From: Roseobacter denitrificans OCh 114
Lineage (GTDB): Bacteria > Pseudomonadota > Alphaproteobacteria > Rhodobacterales > Rhodobacteraceae
Length of the DNA stretch: 64,000 nt
Assembly: GCF_000014045.1 (NCBI RefSeq)
Contig: NC_008209.1
Location: forward strand, 2,503,001 to 2,567,000
Direction of reading: 5' to 3'
The notes under the pieces: generated by a model
Databases searched by the model: none
Seen by the model: the letters and a program-made list of their open reading frames with translations, nothing else
Told to the model about the DNA's origin: nothing
Part shown: positions 26,503 through 37,479 of the stretch, piece by piece
Layout: each line of letters starts with the position of its first letter
How positions within the stretch are numbered: the stretch's first letter is position 1
Made by a program: the position numbers and the translations under genes

Positions 26503-27556
26503 GTTGCGACAATTCCCCTATCTTGCTGAAAAGCAAGGAGAACGGACATGGCCCACACAGAGCTGGATTTGCGTGAAAGACGCGCAATCGAAGACATGCT
26601 GAATGCAAAAGTGCCTGTGAGCAAGATCGCGGCCGAGATCGGCAGGCACCGCTCGTCGATCTATCGCGAGATCAAACGCAATGGTTTTGAAGATGAAGAG
26701 TTGCCGGAACTGAGCGGCTACTACGGGATCGTCGCGCAGCGTGAAGCCTCCAAACGCCGCGCTCGAAGACGCAAGCTGATCCGGCTGGAGGACCTTCGCG
26801 ACCATGTCGTCGCTCAGTTGAAGATCGGCTGGACGCCCGAGCAGATCGCGGGTCGTTTGGGACACGATGACCAGCCTGTTCGGGTCAGCCACGAAACGAT
26901 TTACGCTTACGTCTACAGCCCTGAGGGCCAGTCCGAACAACTGGCGCGTCATCTCCCCAGCAGACGCAAGAAACGGCGGCCGCGCTATGCCAGACGACCC
27001 AGTGGCCAGGTTTTCCCGCCGGATCGGTCCATCCATGAACGCCCTGACTACGTGAAGACGCGCGAGACGTTCGGCGAATGGGAAGGCGATTTGATGATCT
27101 TTGAACGCTCTCAAGGCACAATGAACGTAGCCTCATTGGTCGAACGCAAGACCCGGTTCGCTGTCCTGTTCCGTAACAACGACCGCAGCTCGACACACTT
27201 CATCAACAAGCTGATGGATGTAATGGAACCCCTGCCTCAGCCTGCATGGCGCTCAATCACCTTTGATCGGGGCTTTGAGTTCCGCGCATGGCGCAAACTG
27301 AAATCCGGCATCGGCACCGACAGCTGGTTCTGCGACCCACAGGCACCCTGGCAGAAAGGATCGGTCGAGAACCTGAACAAGCGGGCCCGCCGATATCTGC
27401 CCCGAGACACCCAGCTCGCGGCGCTCTCAAATCGCAATATGAAGGCGATTTGTGACCGCCTGAACGGGACACCAAGAAAGTGCCTTGGATGGCGAACACC
27501 GACAGAGGCCTTCAGAGAAGAGATGATGAAACTGAGATAGCGGAAAACGTCGCAAC
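26503..27556 (+). mobile_element. IS30-family insertion sequence, apparently complete
   Basis: Imperfect terminal inverted repeats flank a full transposase gene: the left end at 26503-26523 begins GTTGCGAC and ends CTATCT, and the right end at 27535-27556 is the mirror copy (GTTGCGAC...CTATCT with a few mismatches and one length difference). The right repeat overlaps the transposase stop codon. The outermost base and the short target duplication expected for IS30 (2-3 bp) could not be fixed; ACT occurs on both sides but one base off symmetry. The element lies in an A/T-rich spacer between the BKACE gene and aroQ. Confidence 0.8.
26548..27540 (+). CDS. IS30-family transposase
   Basis: A 330-residue transposase. 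An N-terminal helix-turn-helix region (LRERRAIEDML, VSKIAAEIGRHRSSIYREIK) is followed by a DDE integrase core: first Asp in GEWEGDL, second Asp in ITFDRGFEF, and Glu in PWQKGSVENLNKRAR, with the IS30-type CDPQAPWQ block. The frame is intact with all three catalytic residues, so it may be active. AAGGAG lies upstream of the ATG. It is oriented toward aroQ and might supply read-through transcription to it. Confidence 0.92.
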   Translation: MAHTELDLRERRAIEDMLNAKVPVSKIAAEIGRHRSSIYREIKRNGFEDEELPELSGYYGIVAQREASKRRARRRKLIRLEDLRDHVVAQLKIGWTPEQIAGRLGHDDQPVRVSHETIYAYVYSPEGQSEQLARHLPSRRKKRRPRYARRPSGQVFPPDRSIHERPDYVKTRETFGEWEGDLMIFERSQGTMNVASLVERKTRFAVLFRNNDRSSTHFINKLMDVMEPLPQPAWRSITFDRGFEFRAWRKLKSGIGTDSWFCDPQAPWQKGSVENLNKRARRYLPRDTQLAALSNRNMKAICDRLNGTPRKCLGWRTPTEAFREEMMKLR

Positions 27557-27717
27557 GACTCTTGAGCCATCACGCGTGGGATCAAAAACGAAGTGCACGA
27601 CAGATGTGACGGTCATGTCGCAGTGTCAAAATGATGACGCACGCCCCTGCGTCGTTGCTGGACAGGGTGTTTGGGACCTGTCACTTCACGTCCTATACAG
27701 CAAGCGAGCGAGATATC

Positions 27718-28155
27718 ATGGTTTCAGTTCTCATTCTCAACGGTCCAAACCTCAATCTGCTGGGAAGCCGTCAGCCTGAGGTTTATGGCAAAACCACTTT
27801 GGCTGATATTGAAGGTATGTGCCGGGCGCATGGGCAAAATACTGATCTTGAAGTAACTTTCAGTCAGTCCAATCATGAGGGTGCGCTGATTGACGCAATT
27901 CATGCCGCGCGTGGTACGCATGCAGGTATCATCCTGAATGCAGGCGCGTATACGCATACTTCTATTGCCTTGATGGATGCGATCGCCTCAGTTGAACTGC
28001 CCTCCATCGAGCTGCATCTCAGCAATGTGCATGCCCGCGAGGAGTTTCGCCATACATCCTATATCGCCAAAGTATGTATTGGTGTGATCTGCGGCTTTGG
28101 CGCACAAGGGTATCTGTTGGCGATGGACGCAATGAAAGCTCACTTAAAGCTTTAA
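27718..28155 (+). CDS. aroQ: Type II 3-dehydroquinate dehydratase
   Basis: A 145-residue class II dehydroquinase, catalysing the third shikimate step. Family marks: ILNGPNLNLLGSRQPEVYG with the catalytic Arg18 and Tyr23, the substrate loop NAGAYTH, and ELHLSNVHAREEFRH with the catalytic His100. Start at 27718 matches the family N-terminus. The IS30 element lies 160 bp upstream, so its native promoter may be displaced or intact only in the short remaining spacer. The stop lies in an 18-bp palindrome (28141-28158). Confidence 0.93.
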   Translation: MVSVLILNGPNLNLLGSRQPEVYGKTTLADIEGMCRAHGQNTDLEVTFSQSNHEGALIDAIHAARGTHAGIILNAGAYTHTSIALMDAIASVELPSIELHLSNVHAREEFRHTSYIAKVCIGVICGFGAQGYLLAMDAMKAHLKL

Positions 28156-28158
28156 GTG
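28141..28158 (+). terminator. Perfect 18-bp palindrome at the aroQ stop
   Basis: CACTTAAAG is followed directly by its exact reverse complement CTTTAAGTG, spanning the aroQ stop codon. There is no separate loop or T tract, so terminator function is uncertain. Confidence 0.35.
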
Positions 28159-28186
28159 TTGATCTCTAGTGTCTGACTTTAAACAA

Positions 28187-28214
28187 AAAAGGACGCCCCG
28201 TCAGGAGCGTCCTT
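28187..28214 (-). terminator. Intrinsic terminator of rpsB-tsf operon
   Basis: On the minus strand AAGGACGC (28214-28207) pairs with GCGTCCTT (28196-28189), followed by further Ts to 28185. It lies about 20 nt after the tsf stop. Confidence 0.85.
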
Positions 28215-28235
28215 CCGCGCATTCTTGCGAAGACC

Positions 28236-29111
28236 CTAGCCTTTGACCGCTTTGGCCACCTCGGCTGCGAAGTCCTCTTTGACAACTTCAATGCCTTCGC
28301 CGACTTCAAGGCGTACAAATCCTGTGATCGTCGCCCCCGCCTCTTTCGCGGCGTCGCCAACTGTCAGATCAGGGTTCACAACGAAGGACTGGTTCAACAG
28401 GGTCACTTCGGACATGTATTTTTTCATGCGCCCGATGATCATCTTTTCGATCACCTGCTCGGGCTTACCGCTTTCACGTGCGATATCCATCTGCACCTGC
28501 TTTTCCTTCTCGACAACTGCCGGGTCCAGATCGGCCTCGGACAAGGACGCAGGATTCACGGCGGCGATATGCATCGCAACCTGCTTACCGAAGGCTTCGT
28601 CACCGCCATTCGTGGCAACCAGCACGCCGATCTTGCCCATGCCGGGAGCCGCCGCATTGTGCACATAAGACACCACGTTTTCGCCATCAATGCTGGACAT
28701 CCGACGCACGGACATGTTTTCGCCAATTACCGCAACCGCATCGATCACTGCCTGTTCGACAGTCTTGCCACCCATGTCTGCCGCGCGCAGCGCGTCGATG
28801 TCGGATGCGCCCAACGCGACATCGGCAATGCCTGCAACCATTTTCTGGAAATCAGCGTTTTTGCCGACAAAATCGGTTTCGGAGTTCACTTCCACAGCAA
28901 CCCCGTGCCCGCCTTGAACCTTGACAGCCACGAGACCCTCCGCCGCGGTGCGGCCGGATTTCTTGGCGGCCTTGGCAAGGCCCTTGGTGCGCAGCCAGTC
29001 CACGGCGGCTTCCATATCGCCATTGTTCTCGGTCAAGGCTTTTTTGGCGTCCATCATGCCTGCGCCTGTGCTGTCGCGCAGCTCTTTCACCATTGCGGCT
29101 GTAATCGCCAT
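28236..29111 (-). CDS. tsf: Translation elongation factor Ts
   Basis: A 291-residue EF-Ts, the guanine-nucleotide exchange factor for EF-Tu. The N-terminal UBA-like part has [19 protein letters not shown] with the TGAGMMDCK-type motif; the core has [12 protein letters not shown], and the C-terminal part [18 protein letters not shown] is typical. AAGGAG lies just upstream of the ATG. It follows rpsB by 81 nt, the standard rpsB-tsf pair, and ends before a strong terminator. Confidence 0.96.
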   Translation of the reverse strand: MAITAAMVKELRDSTGAGMMDAKKALTENNGDMEAAVDWLRTKGLAKAAKKSGRTAAEGLVAVKVQGGHGVAVEVNSETDFVGKNADFQKMVAGIADVALGASDIDALRAADMGGKTVEQAVIDAVAVIGENMSVRRMSSIDGENVVSYVHNAAAPGMGKIGVLVATNGGDEAFGKQVAMHIAAVNPASLSEADLDPAVVEKEKQVQMDIARESGKPEQVIEKMIIGRMKKYMSEVTLLNQSFVVNPDLTVGDAAKEAGATITGFVRLEVGEGIEVVKEDFAAEVAKAVKG

Positions 29112-29192
29112 CTCAGGTTCTCCTTTGGGAATTATTCAGGTTCTCGGGGCAGGTATGTACCCTGCCCCACGTTTCGCGCCTGCGACTATGTC

Positions 29193-29975
29193 TCAGGCTT
29201 GCGCTTCTTCCGCAGGTGCTTCGGCGGCAACAGCCTCTTCGACCGGGGCCTCTTCCATGGCACCGAGGTCAACGCCCGCCGCACCCAGCTGCGCGGACAT
29301 GCCGTCAAGCGCCGCACGTGCCGCGAGATCGCAATAAAGCGAGATCGCGCGCGAGGCGTCGTCATTGCCCGGGATGATGTAATCAATGCCATCGGGCGCG
29401 CAGTTCGTGTCGACCACCGCCACAACCGGAATGCCCAGTTTGTTGGCTTCGGCAACCGCCAGCGCTTCTTTCTTGACGTCGATCACAAAAATCAGATCGG
29501 GGCGTCCGCCCATCTCGCGGATACCGCCCAGGGACGCTTGCAGTTTGCCCTGGTCCCGCTCCATGCCGAGGCGTTCTTTCTTGGTGAGACCTTCAAAGCC
29601 ACGCTCTGATTGCTCATCAATCGCTTTCAGGCGGTTGATCGACTGCGAAACGGTCTGCCAGTTTGTCAGCGTGCCGCCCAGCCAGCGGTGATTCATGTAA
29701 TACTGTGCGCATTTCTCTGCGGCGTCGGCGATGGGCTGTTGCGCCTGACGCTTGGTGCCGACGAAAAGAATGCTGCCACCCTTGGCAACGGTGTCACGGA
29801 TCGCCTGCAATGCCTGATCCAGCATTGGTACGGTTTGCGTCAGATCCATGATGTGGATGCCGTTGCGCGCGCCATAGATGAACGGACCCATGCGGGGGTT
29901 CCAACGCTGCGTCTGGTGGCCGAAGTGAACGCCTGCTTCAAGCAATTGGCGCATGGAGAACTCTGGAAGAGCCAT
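29193..29975 (-). CDS. rpsB: 30S ribosomal protein S2
   Basis: A 260-residue S2 protein with the standard blocks [31 protein letters not shown], and [19 protein letters not shown]. The last ~25 residues form an Ala/Glu-rich acidic tail beyond the usual ~240-residue body, as seen in several alphaproteobacteria. First gene of the rpsB-tsf operon; the ~280-bp upstream region contains a hairpin that could be a leader element. Confidence 0.96.
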   Translation of the reverse strand: MALPEFSMRQLLEAGVHFGHQTQRWNPRMGPFIYGARNGIHIMDLTQTVPMLDQALQAIRDTVAKGGSILFVGTKRQAQQPIADAAEKCAQYYMNHRWLGGTLTNWQTVSQSINRLKAIDEQSERGFEGLTKKERLGMERDQGKLQASLGGIREMGGRPDLIFVIDVKKEALAVAEANKLGIPVVAVVDTNCAPDGIDYIIPGNDDASRAISLYCDLAARAALDGMSAQLGAAGVDLGAMEEAPVEEAVAAEAPAEEAQA

Positions 29976-30069
29976 GTTAGTCTACCTTTCCGGTTTAATC
30001 CTCGGCGGGGGCATGACACCGTTTGGTGCCAACCGGCGGACCGACAGGGATGTCTCCCCCATCAAGCCC

Positions 30070-30088
30070 AAACCCCGCCTGCGGGTTT
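30070..30088 (-). promoter_or_regulatory. Hairpin in rpsB leader region
   Basis: AAACCC and GGGTTT flank a 7-base GC-rich centre about 95 bp upstream of the rpsB ATG, within the 29976-30254 divergent spacer. It could be part of an autoregulatory rpsB leader or a terminator for an upstream minus-strand transcript; no T tract follows. Confidence 0.35.
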
Positions 30089-30254
30089 CAGTGGGGGCCG
30101 TATAGGCCAGCACGTGGCGCGGCGCAATAGCCTATCGACCAGTTCCGTCTAAACGCCCCCCTTTCACCTTTGGGAGGCCTTGCATGCCCTAAGTGCCGCG
30201 CCCTAGACTGCGGGCAAGGGACCGGAACAGGTCACATCAATCTTGGGAGAATTC

Positions 30255-30842
30255 ATGAAACACGATCTGATTGCAGCCGCAGTATCATTTGCAGTGCTCA
30301 GTCCAGTTGCGGCCGTTGCACAGGCCCTCACGCTGGCACCTGCGGACCCGCAACCAAACGCAAGCGCGCTGGCGCCGGGCCTTGCGGTCAAATACGCCAC
30401 GATTCCGGGAAATGTGCGCTCGGTCGAACTGGCGCGCAAATCGCTGGACCGGCGCGCCGAAGCGGGGCCGCCCATTGCCGGGTTGTCCTTTGAGGATACC
30501 AATGAAGGCGACCGGGTTTTGACTTCTGAACGCGCTGAACAGGTCGCGGCGGATATCTCCGGTTTCATCAAGTTCGATGCAGCAGGCAGCTACACCTTCG
30601 ATTTCCTCAGCAATGACGGGTTGCAGATCGCAATCGGCGGTCAGGAAGTCGGGTTTTACGACGGTGTCCACCCTTGTGGTTATGTCGGTGAGATCGAGGT
30701 CGAGGTGCCGCAGGCGGGTTATTACGCAGTGGAAGCCACCTATTTTCAGCGCAAGGGCACCGCCTGCCTGATGATGGAAATCGGACCGGACAGCGATGGG
30801 CTGGAACTGGCGTCGGATGACATTTTCTTTCATCAGCCCTGA
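30255..30842 (+). CDS. Secreted PA14-domain protein
   Basis: A 195-residue protein with a signal peptide (residues 1-24, cleavage after AVAQA). The mature C-terminal ~115 residues read as a PA14 beta-barrel: FIKFDAAGSYTFDFLSNDGLQIAIGG followed by EVPQAGYYAVEATYFQRKGTACLMMEI; two cysteines (HPCGY, TACLM) could form a disulfide. PA14 domains usually bind carbohydrate or occur in envelope proteins; this one stands alone, so the ligand is unknown. GGGAGA precedes the ATG at 30255. Divergent from rpsB, convergent with olsA. Confidence 0.75.
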   Translation: MKHDLIAAAVSFAVLSPVAAVAQALTLAPADPQPNASALAPGLAVKYATIPGNVRSVELARKSLDRRAEAGPPIAGLSFEDTNEGDRVLTSERAEQVAADISGFIKFDAAGSYTFDFLSNDGLQIAIGGQEVGFYDGVHPCGYVGEIEVEVPQAGYYAVEATYFQRKGTACLMMEIGPDSDGLELASDDIFFHQP

Positions 30843-30849
30843 CGCGAAA

Positions 30850-31671
30850 TCAGGCGGTGTGCCCGCTGCGCACCGCCGTCTCGGCCATCTGCGCGAGCGT
30901 TTTACGATCCGCACAGGCCGCCACCGCCAAGGGGGTGTGATACACCACCTCAACCTGACCATGTTGCGGTGCGGCCAGCAACATCAACAGATGCGGTCCG
31001 AATTCCATATCCCCCCACCATCCGTAAAACCGCGGGTCGGCCCCTTCGGGCGCGGTATAGCGTAGTGATACCGGCTGCACCTGAATCACGTGATGCAATT
31101 CCGGCACGAAAAACGCCGCAAACAGGCTCGATTTGAACGGCAGCACACGCAAACCGTCGCTGCTGGTGCCTTCGGGAAAGAACAGCAAACGGTGCCCTGC
31201 CCCGAGACGCTGCGCAAAAACCAAAGCTTGCTGCGCAGCTTTGGCGCGGCTGCGTTCGATGAAAACGGTGCCGGTGGCGCGGGCGAGCCATCCGATGCCA
31301 GGCCATGCTGCCACCTCGGCCTTGGAGACAAAATAAGCCCGGGTCGTCGCGTTCAGCACAAAGATATCCAGCCAACTGGAATGATTGGCCACCAGCGCGC
31401 CGGCGGTTTTTGCAGGGCCGCCAACCGTGTGCAGTGTCAACCCGATGATGCGCAGCGCATTGCGGCAGACAAACACGGCAATAAACGGGGTCAGTGGGCG
31501 TTGCGCCCCAAACAGCGGTCTTTCGATCAGACGCAAGAGCAAAAGCACCAACAGTCCACCAAAAACCAGCGCGCCCAACAAGATTCCCTTGATGCCCACA
31601 CGGACCCAGCCGACCGGACCAATGCTCGGCGCAGGCGGCGGTGGGGTCGTGCTGTACCAGGTCGGGCTCAA
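30850..31671 (-). CDS. olsA: 1-acyl-sn-glycerol-3-phosphate acyltransferase-like enzyme OlsA
   Basis: A 273-residue membrane-associated PlsC-family acyltransferase. One hydrophobic segment (about 28-48) precedes the HX4D catalytic motif NHSSWLD (His97/Asp102) and the substrate motif FFPEGTSSDG. Paired with OlsB it would add the second acyl chain to lyso-ornithine lipid. I place the start at TTG 31671, whose TTGA overlaps the olsB stop and follows a GGGGGG site; reading further upstream runs inside olsB. A plain phospholipid PlsC role cannot be excluded. Confidence 0.82.
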   Translation of the reverse strand: MSPTWYSTTPPPPAPSIGPVGWVRVGIKGILLGALVFGGLLVLLLLRLIERPLFGAQRPLTPFIAVFVCRNALRIIGLTLHTVGGPAKTAGALVANHSSWLDIFVLNATTRAYFVSKAEVAAWPGIGWLARATGTVFIERSRAKAAQQALVFAQRLGAGHRLLFFPEGTSSDGLRVLPFKSSLFAAFFVPELHHVIQVQPVSLRYTAPEGADPRFYGWWGDMEFGPHLLMLLAAPQHGQVEVVYHTPLAVAACADRKTLAQMAETAVRSGHTA

Positions 31672-32432
31672 TCGCCGCCCCCCTGATAAACCCGCGCCTG
31701 CCGCTGGTTCATCTGCGCGGTGTCCAGCACCAGACAGACGTCGGTGGTATTGAATGCATGGTCGATGAACGCTCCCTCCCCTACGAAGCCGCCCAACCGC
31801 AGGTAGGCTTTGATCAGCGACGGCACCTGCACCATGGCGGCGCGCCGGTCGAGGTCTTTTTCGGCAATCAAATCCATCGGCTGATACGCTTCTTCGCGCG
31901 CCCTTACACGCAACTTCGGCGGCGCAAGATGGCGGTGGTGCAGCAGCGACAAGGGCTGCGCCAGCGCCTTGGGGTCCGTACCATGAAAGCTCGCCACGCC
32001 GAAAAGCACCTCGATCTCGTGGCGCGCGATGTATCGCGCCAGCCCGCTCCACAAATGGTAAAGCGCCATGCCGCCGCGATAGTCGCGGTGCAGACAGGAA
32101 CGCCCAAGTTCCAGAATCCGCCTCCCCGAGCTGACCAGCGCGGTCAGATCATATTCGGAGGCCGAATAGAATTCCCCCGCCTTGCGCGCCTGCGCCTGTC
32201 GCATCAAACGGTAGACGCCCACGACCTTGCCCTTGGTGGTATCTGTTAAAATCAGGTGTTCGAAATAGGGGTCGAACCTGTCCTGCTCCAGACGGTTCTC
32301 GTGATCCACCATGGCACCGCCACCGCCCAACTCCTCGACGAAGACCTCATATCTTAACGCCTGCGCAGCCCTCAAATCCTCTTCGCAGCTTGCCAGTCTC
32401 GTCTCAAAGGAAGGCGCAGAAGTCTTATTCAT
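31668..32432 (-). CDS. olsB: L-ornithine N-alpha-acyltransferase OlsB
   Basis: A 254-residue GNAT-like acyltransferase of the OlsB type: AAQALRYEVFVEELGG near the N-terminus, GRRILELGRSCLHRDYRGG and the FGVASFHGTDPKALAQPL block. It transfers a 3-hydroxyacyl group from ACP to ornithine, the first step of ornithine-lipid synthesis, a phosphorus-free membrane lipid known to rise under phosphate limitation. It overlaps olsA by 4 nt. No PHO box was recognised in the 125-bp spacer upstream, although the phosphate regulon is in the same window. Confidence 0.88.
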   Translation of the reverse strand: MNKTSAPSFETRLASCEEDLRAAQALRYEVFVEELGGGGAMVDHENRLEQDRFDPYFEHLILTDTTKGKVVGVYRLMRQAQARKAGEFYSASEYDLTALVSSGRRILELGRSCLHRDYRGGMALYHLWSGLARYIARHEIEVLFGVASFHGTDPKALAQPLSLLHHRHLAPPKLRVRAREEAYQPMDLIAEKDLDRRAAMVQVPSLIKAYLRLGGFVGEGAFIDHAFNTTDVCLVLDTAQMNQRQARVYQGGGD

Positions 32433-32557
32433 TTTGCGGTCTTGGTCCTTTGGTTGGTCGGGTGATGCCGCCCTATACCACGGTCGTGCAAAGCACCACG
32501 CGACCCTTTGACGGCTTTACAATATAAAGGCCGCCGTTAACCTTTTGGAAAGGATGT

Positions 32558-32740
32558 TCATCCATCAAAGACGGCACGCAATGCAACGCGAGCGCTATCA
32601 ATGACAATCTTACCTTCATCTCTAAAATTTACGGTTAATTTGCCCCCAATGTTACTTTGCACTTGTCCTGTGCCCCATTCCGGGTGCTCTGGGTGCATGA
32701 CCAGCATGCCCGGCGAAAATATAGCGTTTGTATCTTCCAT
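32558..32740 (-). CDS. DUF3553 family small protein
   Basis: A 60-residue protein reading FSPGMLVMHPEHPEWGTGQV then SNIGGKLTVNFRDEGKIVID, matching the single-domain DUF3553 pattern (a small SH3-like/CarD-like barrel also found in helicases). GGGTACA precedes the ATG at 32740. It is divergent from chpT with 27 bp between starts, so promoters must overlap the coding ends. No function is established for stand-alone members; a nucleic-acid or RNA-polymerase contact is a guess. Confidence 0.75.
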   Translation of the reverse strand: MEDTNAIFSPGMLVMHPEHPEWGTGQVQSNIGGKLTVNFRDEGKIVIDSARVALRAVFDG

Positions 32741-32767
32741 TGTACCCTTTGCGCGCAGGAGAAAATA

Positions 32768-33364
32768 ATGGGCCAAAGCAATATCAACCTTGGTGCCTTG
32801 ATCGGCAGTCGCATCTGCCATGACTTGATATCGCCAATCGGCGCGATCAACAATGGCCTCGAACTGCTGGATATGTCCGGCGGCGCACCGGGCCCCGAGA
32901 TGGACCTCATCCAGGAAAGCGTCGGCAATGCCAGTGCGCGCATCCGCTATTTCCGCGTGGCCTTTGGCGCTGCGGGGGAACAGATGATGGGGCGCGCTGA
33001 AATCGTGTCGATCATCAAGGATGTGATGCAGGGGTCGCGCCTCAATGTGGCGTGGGGCCCCATGGATGCACAGCCACGCTCTCACGTGCGCATGGCCTTT
33101 CTGGCGCTGCTGTGTGTGGAGACGGCCATGCCCTACGGGGGCCGTATCGAAATCAGTCAGGATGGCGGGCAATGGCTGCTGCATGGGCACGCAGACAAGC
33201 TCAACATCGACGAAGCGCTCTGGGATATTCTTGCCACGAAGGAGGCGCCGGATGATCTGCGCCCCGCTCAGGTGCAGTTTGCCCTGCTGCCCCTGATCGC
33301 AGGCGATATGAACCGCCAGACAGTGACAGAGATCGGCAAAAGCGAAATCAAACTGCGGTTCTAG
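32768..33364 (+). CDS. chpT: Histidine phosphotransferase ChpT
   Basis: A 198-residue ChpT-type phosphotransferase: the phosphorylatable His18 lies in RICHDLISPIGAINNGLELL, followed by a degenerate HATPase-like domain that lacks ATP-binding boxes. In Caulobacter, ChpT passes phosphate from CckA to CtrA and CpdR; in Rhodobacterales the same relay governs motility and gene-transfer-agent genes. Neither cckA nor ctrA is in the window. Start at 32768 follows AGGAG. Repeat copy B begins at the chpT stop codon. Confidence 0.9.
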   Translation: MGQSNINLGALIGSRICHDLISPIGAINNGLELLDMSGGAPGPEMDLIQESVGNASARIRYFRVAFGAAGEQMMGRAEIVSIIKDVMQGSRLNVAWGPMDAQPRSHVRMAFLALLCVETAMPYGGRIEISQDGGQWLLHGHADKLNIDEALWDILATKEAPDDLRPAQVQFALLPLIAGDMNRQTVTEIGKSEIKLRF

Positions 33365-33466
33365 AGCGTCACGCGAAATACATGAAACGCTTAACGCGGC
33401 CTGACATCATGGATATCAACGCATACTGCGATGATTGATACATCAAGTATCTGATCAGACGCTTCA
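33364..33466. repeat. ~105-bp dispersed repeat, copy B
   Basis: Ends are GAGCGTC at the left and GACGCTTC at the right. It aligns over its whole length with copy A (54878-54982) and with the reverse complement of copy C (48291-48392), sharing an internal palindromic core (CCTGA...ATCAACGC). This copy is the most divergent. It fills exactly the gap between the chpT stop and the proA stop, and its right end supplies the proA stop codon. Confidence 0.7.
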
Positions 33467-34729
33467 GGCACGCGTTGTCCCGTCACCGCTCACCAGATAC
33501 TTGAAACTGGTCAATTGCGCGGCCCCCACCGGTCCGCGCGCATGCATCTTGCCGGTCGCAATCCCAATTTCGGCACCCATCCCGAACTCCCCCCCATCTG
33601 CAAATTGCGTCGAGGCATTATGCATGACGATGGCTGAATCCAATTCCGTCATAAACCGCCGCGCAGCACGGGCGTCTTCCGTCAGGATGCAGTCGGTGTG
33701 GTTCGACCCATGGGTCCGGATATGCGCCATCGCATCGTCAATATCATCAACGACGCGGGCCGCGACGATCATATCAAGGTACTCCCGCCCCCAATCATCG
33801 GCCGTGGCCTTGACCACCCCTTGGATCGCGGACAGGGTTTCGTCCCCCCGCACCTCAACACCCGCGCGCATCAACTCTTTTATGACATCCGCGCCCAGTG
33901 TAGGCATCACATCCTTGTGGATCAGCAGGCATTCAGCCGCCCCGCAGATACCGGTGCGCCGCGTCTTGGCATTCATCACCACTTTGAGCGTTTTTTCAGC
34001 ATCCGCTGCCGCGTCGATATAGATGTGCACGATCCCCTCAAGATGCGCGAAGACAGGAACGCGTGCCTCGCGCTGCACAAGACCGACCAGCCCCTTGCCC
34101 CCGCGCGGCACGATTACATCAATTGTATCGGTCATCGTCAGCATTTCGCTGACCGCCGCGCGATCCCGGGTGGGCACAAGCTGGATCGCGGCCTCTGGCA
34201 GATTGGCATCCCGGAGGCCCTGAACCAGACAGGCATGGAGCGCTTTGGAGGAATGAAAACTCTCCGAACCGCCGCGCAGAATGACCGCATTGCCCGCCTT
34301 CAGGCACAGCGCGCCCGCATCCACCGTGACATTGGGGCGGCTCTCGTAAATCACGCCGATAACACCAAGCGGCGTGCGCACCCGTTCAATATGCAGGCCC
34401 GTCGGCTGATCCCAGGCAGCGATCACTTCGCCGACCGGATCCGCCTGTTCCGCCACGGAGCGCAGGCTGGTGACGATCCCCCGCAAGCGCTCTTCATCCA
34501 GCAAAAGCCGGTCCATCATGGCATCGCTCAGCCCCTTGTCGCGCCCATAAGCGATGTCTTTTGCATTGGCCTCAAGGATGGCGGCGCGCTGCGTCCAGAT
34601 GTGTTCTGCCGCAGAAATCAGGGCAGCGTGTTTACGTTCCACCGAGGCAAATCCCAAGCTCGCGGCTGCCTCTTTTGCGCGCTGACCGATCTGCGACATC
34701 ATGGCCGACACACTGTCCATATCTTTCAT
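33464..34729 (-). CDS. proA: Gamma-glutamyl phosphate reductase
   Basis: A 421-residue aldehyde-dehydrogenase-fold enzyme reducing gamma-glutamyl phosphate to the semialdehyde, the second step of proline synthesis. Family marks: [29 protein letters not shown] and the catalytic Cys262 in [10 protein letters not shown]. It lies 29 nt downstream of proB. The stop codon lies inside repeat copy B. Confidence 0.95.
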   Translation of the reverse strand: MKDMDSVSAMMSQIGQRAKEAAASLGFASVERKHAALISAAEHIWTQRAAILEANAKDIAYGRDKGLSDAMMDRLLLDEERLRGIVTSLRSVAEQADPVGEVIAAWDQPTGLHIERVRTPLGVIGVIYESRPNVTVDAGALCLKAGNAVILRGGSESFHSSKALHACLVQGLRDANLPEAAIQLVPTRDRAAVSEMLTMTDTIDVIVPRGGKGLVGLVQREARVPVFAHLEGIVHIYIDAAADAEKTLKVVMNAKTRRTGICGAAECLLIHKDVMPTLGADVIKELMRAGVEVRGDETLSAIQGVVKATADDWGREYLDMIVAARVVDDIDDAMAHIRTHGSNHTDCILTEDARAARRFMTELDSAIVMHNASTQFADGGEFGMGAEIGIATGKMHARGPVGAAQLTSFKYLVSGDGTTRA

Positions 34730-34758
34730 CTGCTTACCCCCTCACGCCCTCTTCGAAA

Positions 34759-36914
<2,156 letters not shown>

Positions 36915-36940
36915 CTAGCCTGAAGGGCGGCGCCCCTCAA

Positions 36941-37477
36941 TTACAGTTTTTTCAGATACGTCCAGGTTGGCACTGTTGTCCCGCGCGCGACACTGAAACT
37001 TTCTGCATCGCCGAGGTATTCGAAACCACAATGCGTCAGAACCCGCGCCGAGGCCGGATTGTCCTGAAACACGCTGGCAAAGAATGTTTTATCCCCATGC
37101 GGGTTTGCATCGATCAGGGCCTGCACCGCTTCGGAGGCAAGACCTGTGTTCCAATAGGGCGGCGCGACCCAATATTCTATCTCGGATTGCTCCCGCTCAA
37201 TGCGTTCGAGCGAAATCACCCCCATCAGTTCAGACGCATCCGCCTTTGAGCCGTCCATGGCCCAGATGTCCTGGTCGCGCTTATCCGCCATGGCGCGGGT
37301 CACATAGGCATCGACCATGCCGGGTGGTACCGGATGCGGGATCGATGTCGTCATTCGCGCGACCCGTTCATCCCCACCGTAGAGCTCGATCAGCCCCATG
37401 TCAGAGCGGCGCAAGGGGCGCAGGTCAAAACGCTCCGTTTCCACAAGGGCCCGTATTGCGATCTTTTCCATTTCCAT
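36941..37477 (-). CDS. GNAT family N-acetyltransferase (RimJ/RimL-like)
   Basis: A 178-residue acetyltransferase of the RimJ/RimL type: ETERFDLRPLRRSDM at the start, IEYWVAPPYWNTGLASEAVQ, and NPASARVLTHCGFEYLG in the CoA-binding motif. The acceptor is unknown. Start at 37477 is preceded by GGAGGAG and lies 2 nt after the lysE-type gene stop, so the two are cotranscribed; an ATG at 37543 would overlap lysE by 64 nt. Confidence 0.85.
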   Translation of the reverse strand: MEMEKIAIRALVETERFDLRPLRRSDMGLIELYGGDERVARMTTSIPHPVPPGMVDAYVTRAMADKRDQDIWAMDGSKADASELMGVISLERIEREQSEIEYWVAPPYWNTGLASEAVQALIDANPHGDKTFFASVFQDNPASARVLTHCGFEYLGDAESFSVARGTTVPTWTYLKKL

Positions 37478-37479
37478 CG

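Noticed and set aside
31672..32052. Upstream extension of the olsA frame
   Set aside because: Lies inside olsB in another frame with shadow-like composition; the TTG start overlapping the olsB stop fits better.
32741..33190. Upstream extension of the DUF3553 frame
   Set aside because: Antisense to chpT; the DUF3553 domain begins at 32740 with its own ribosome binding site.
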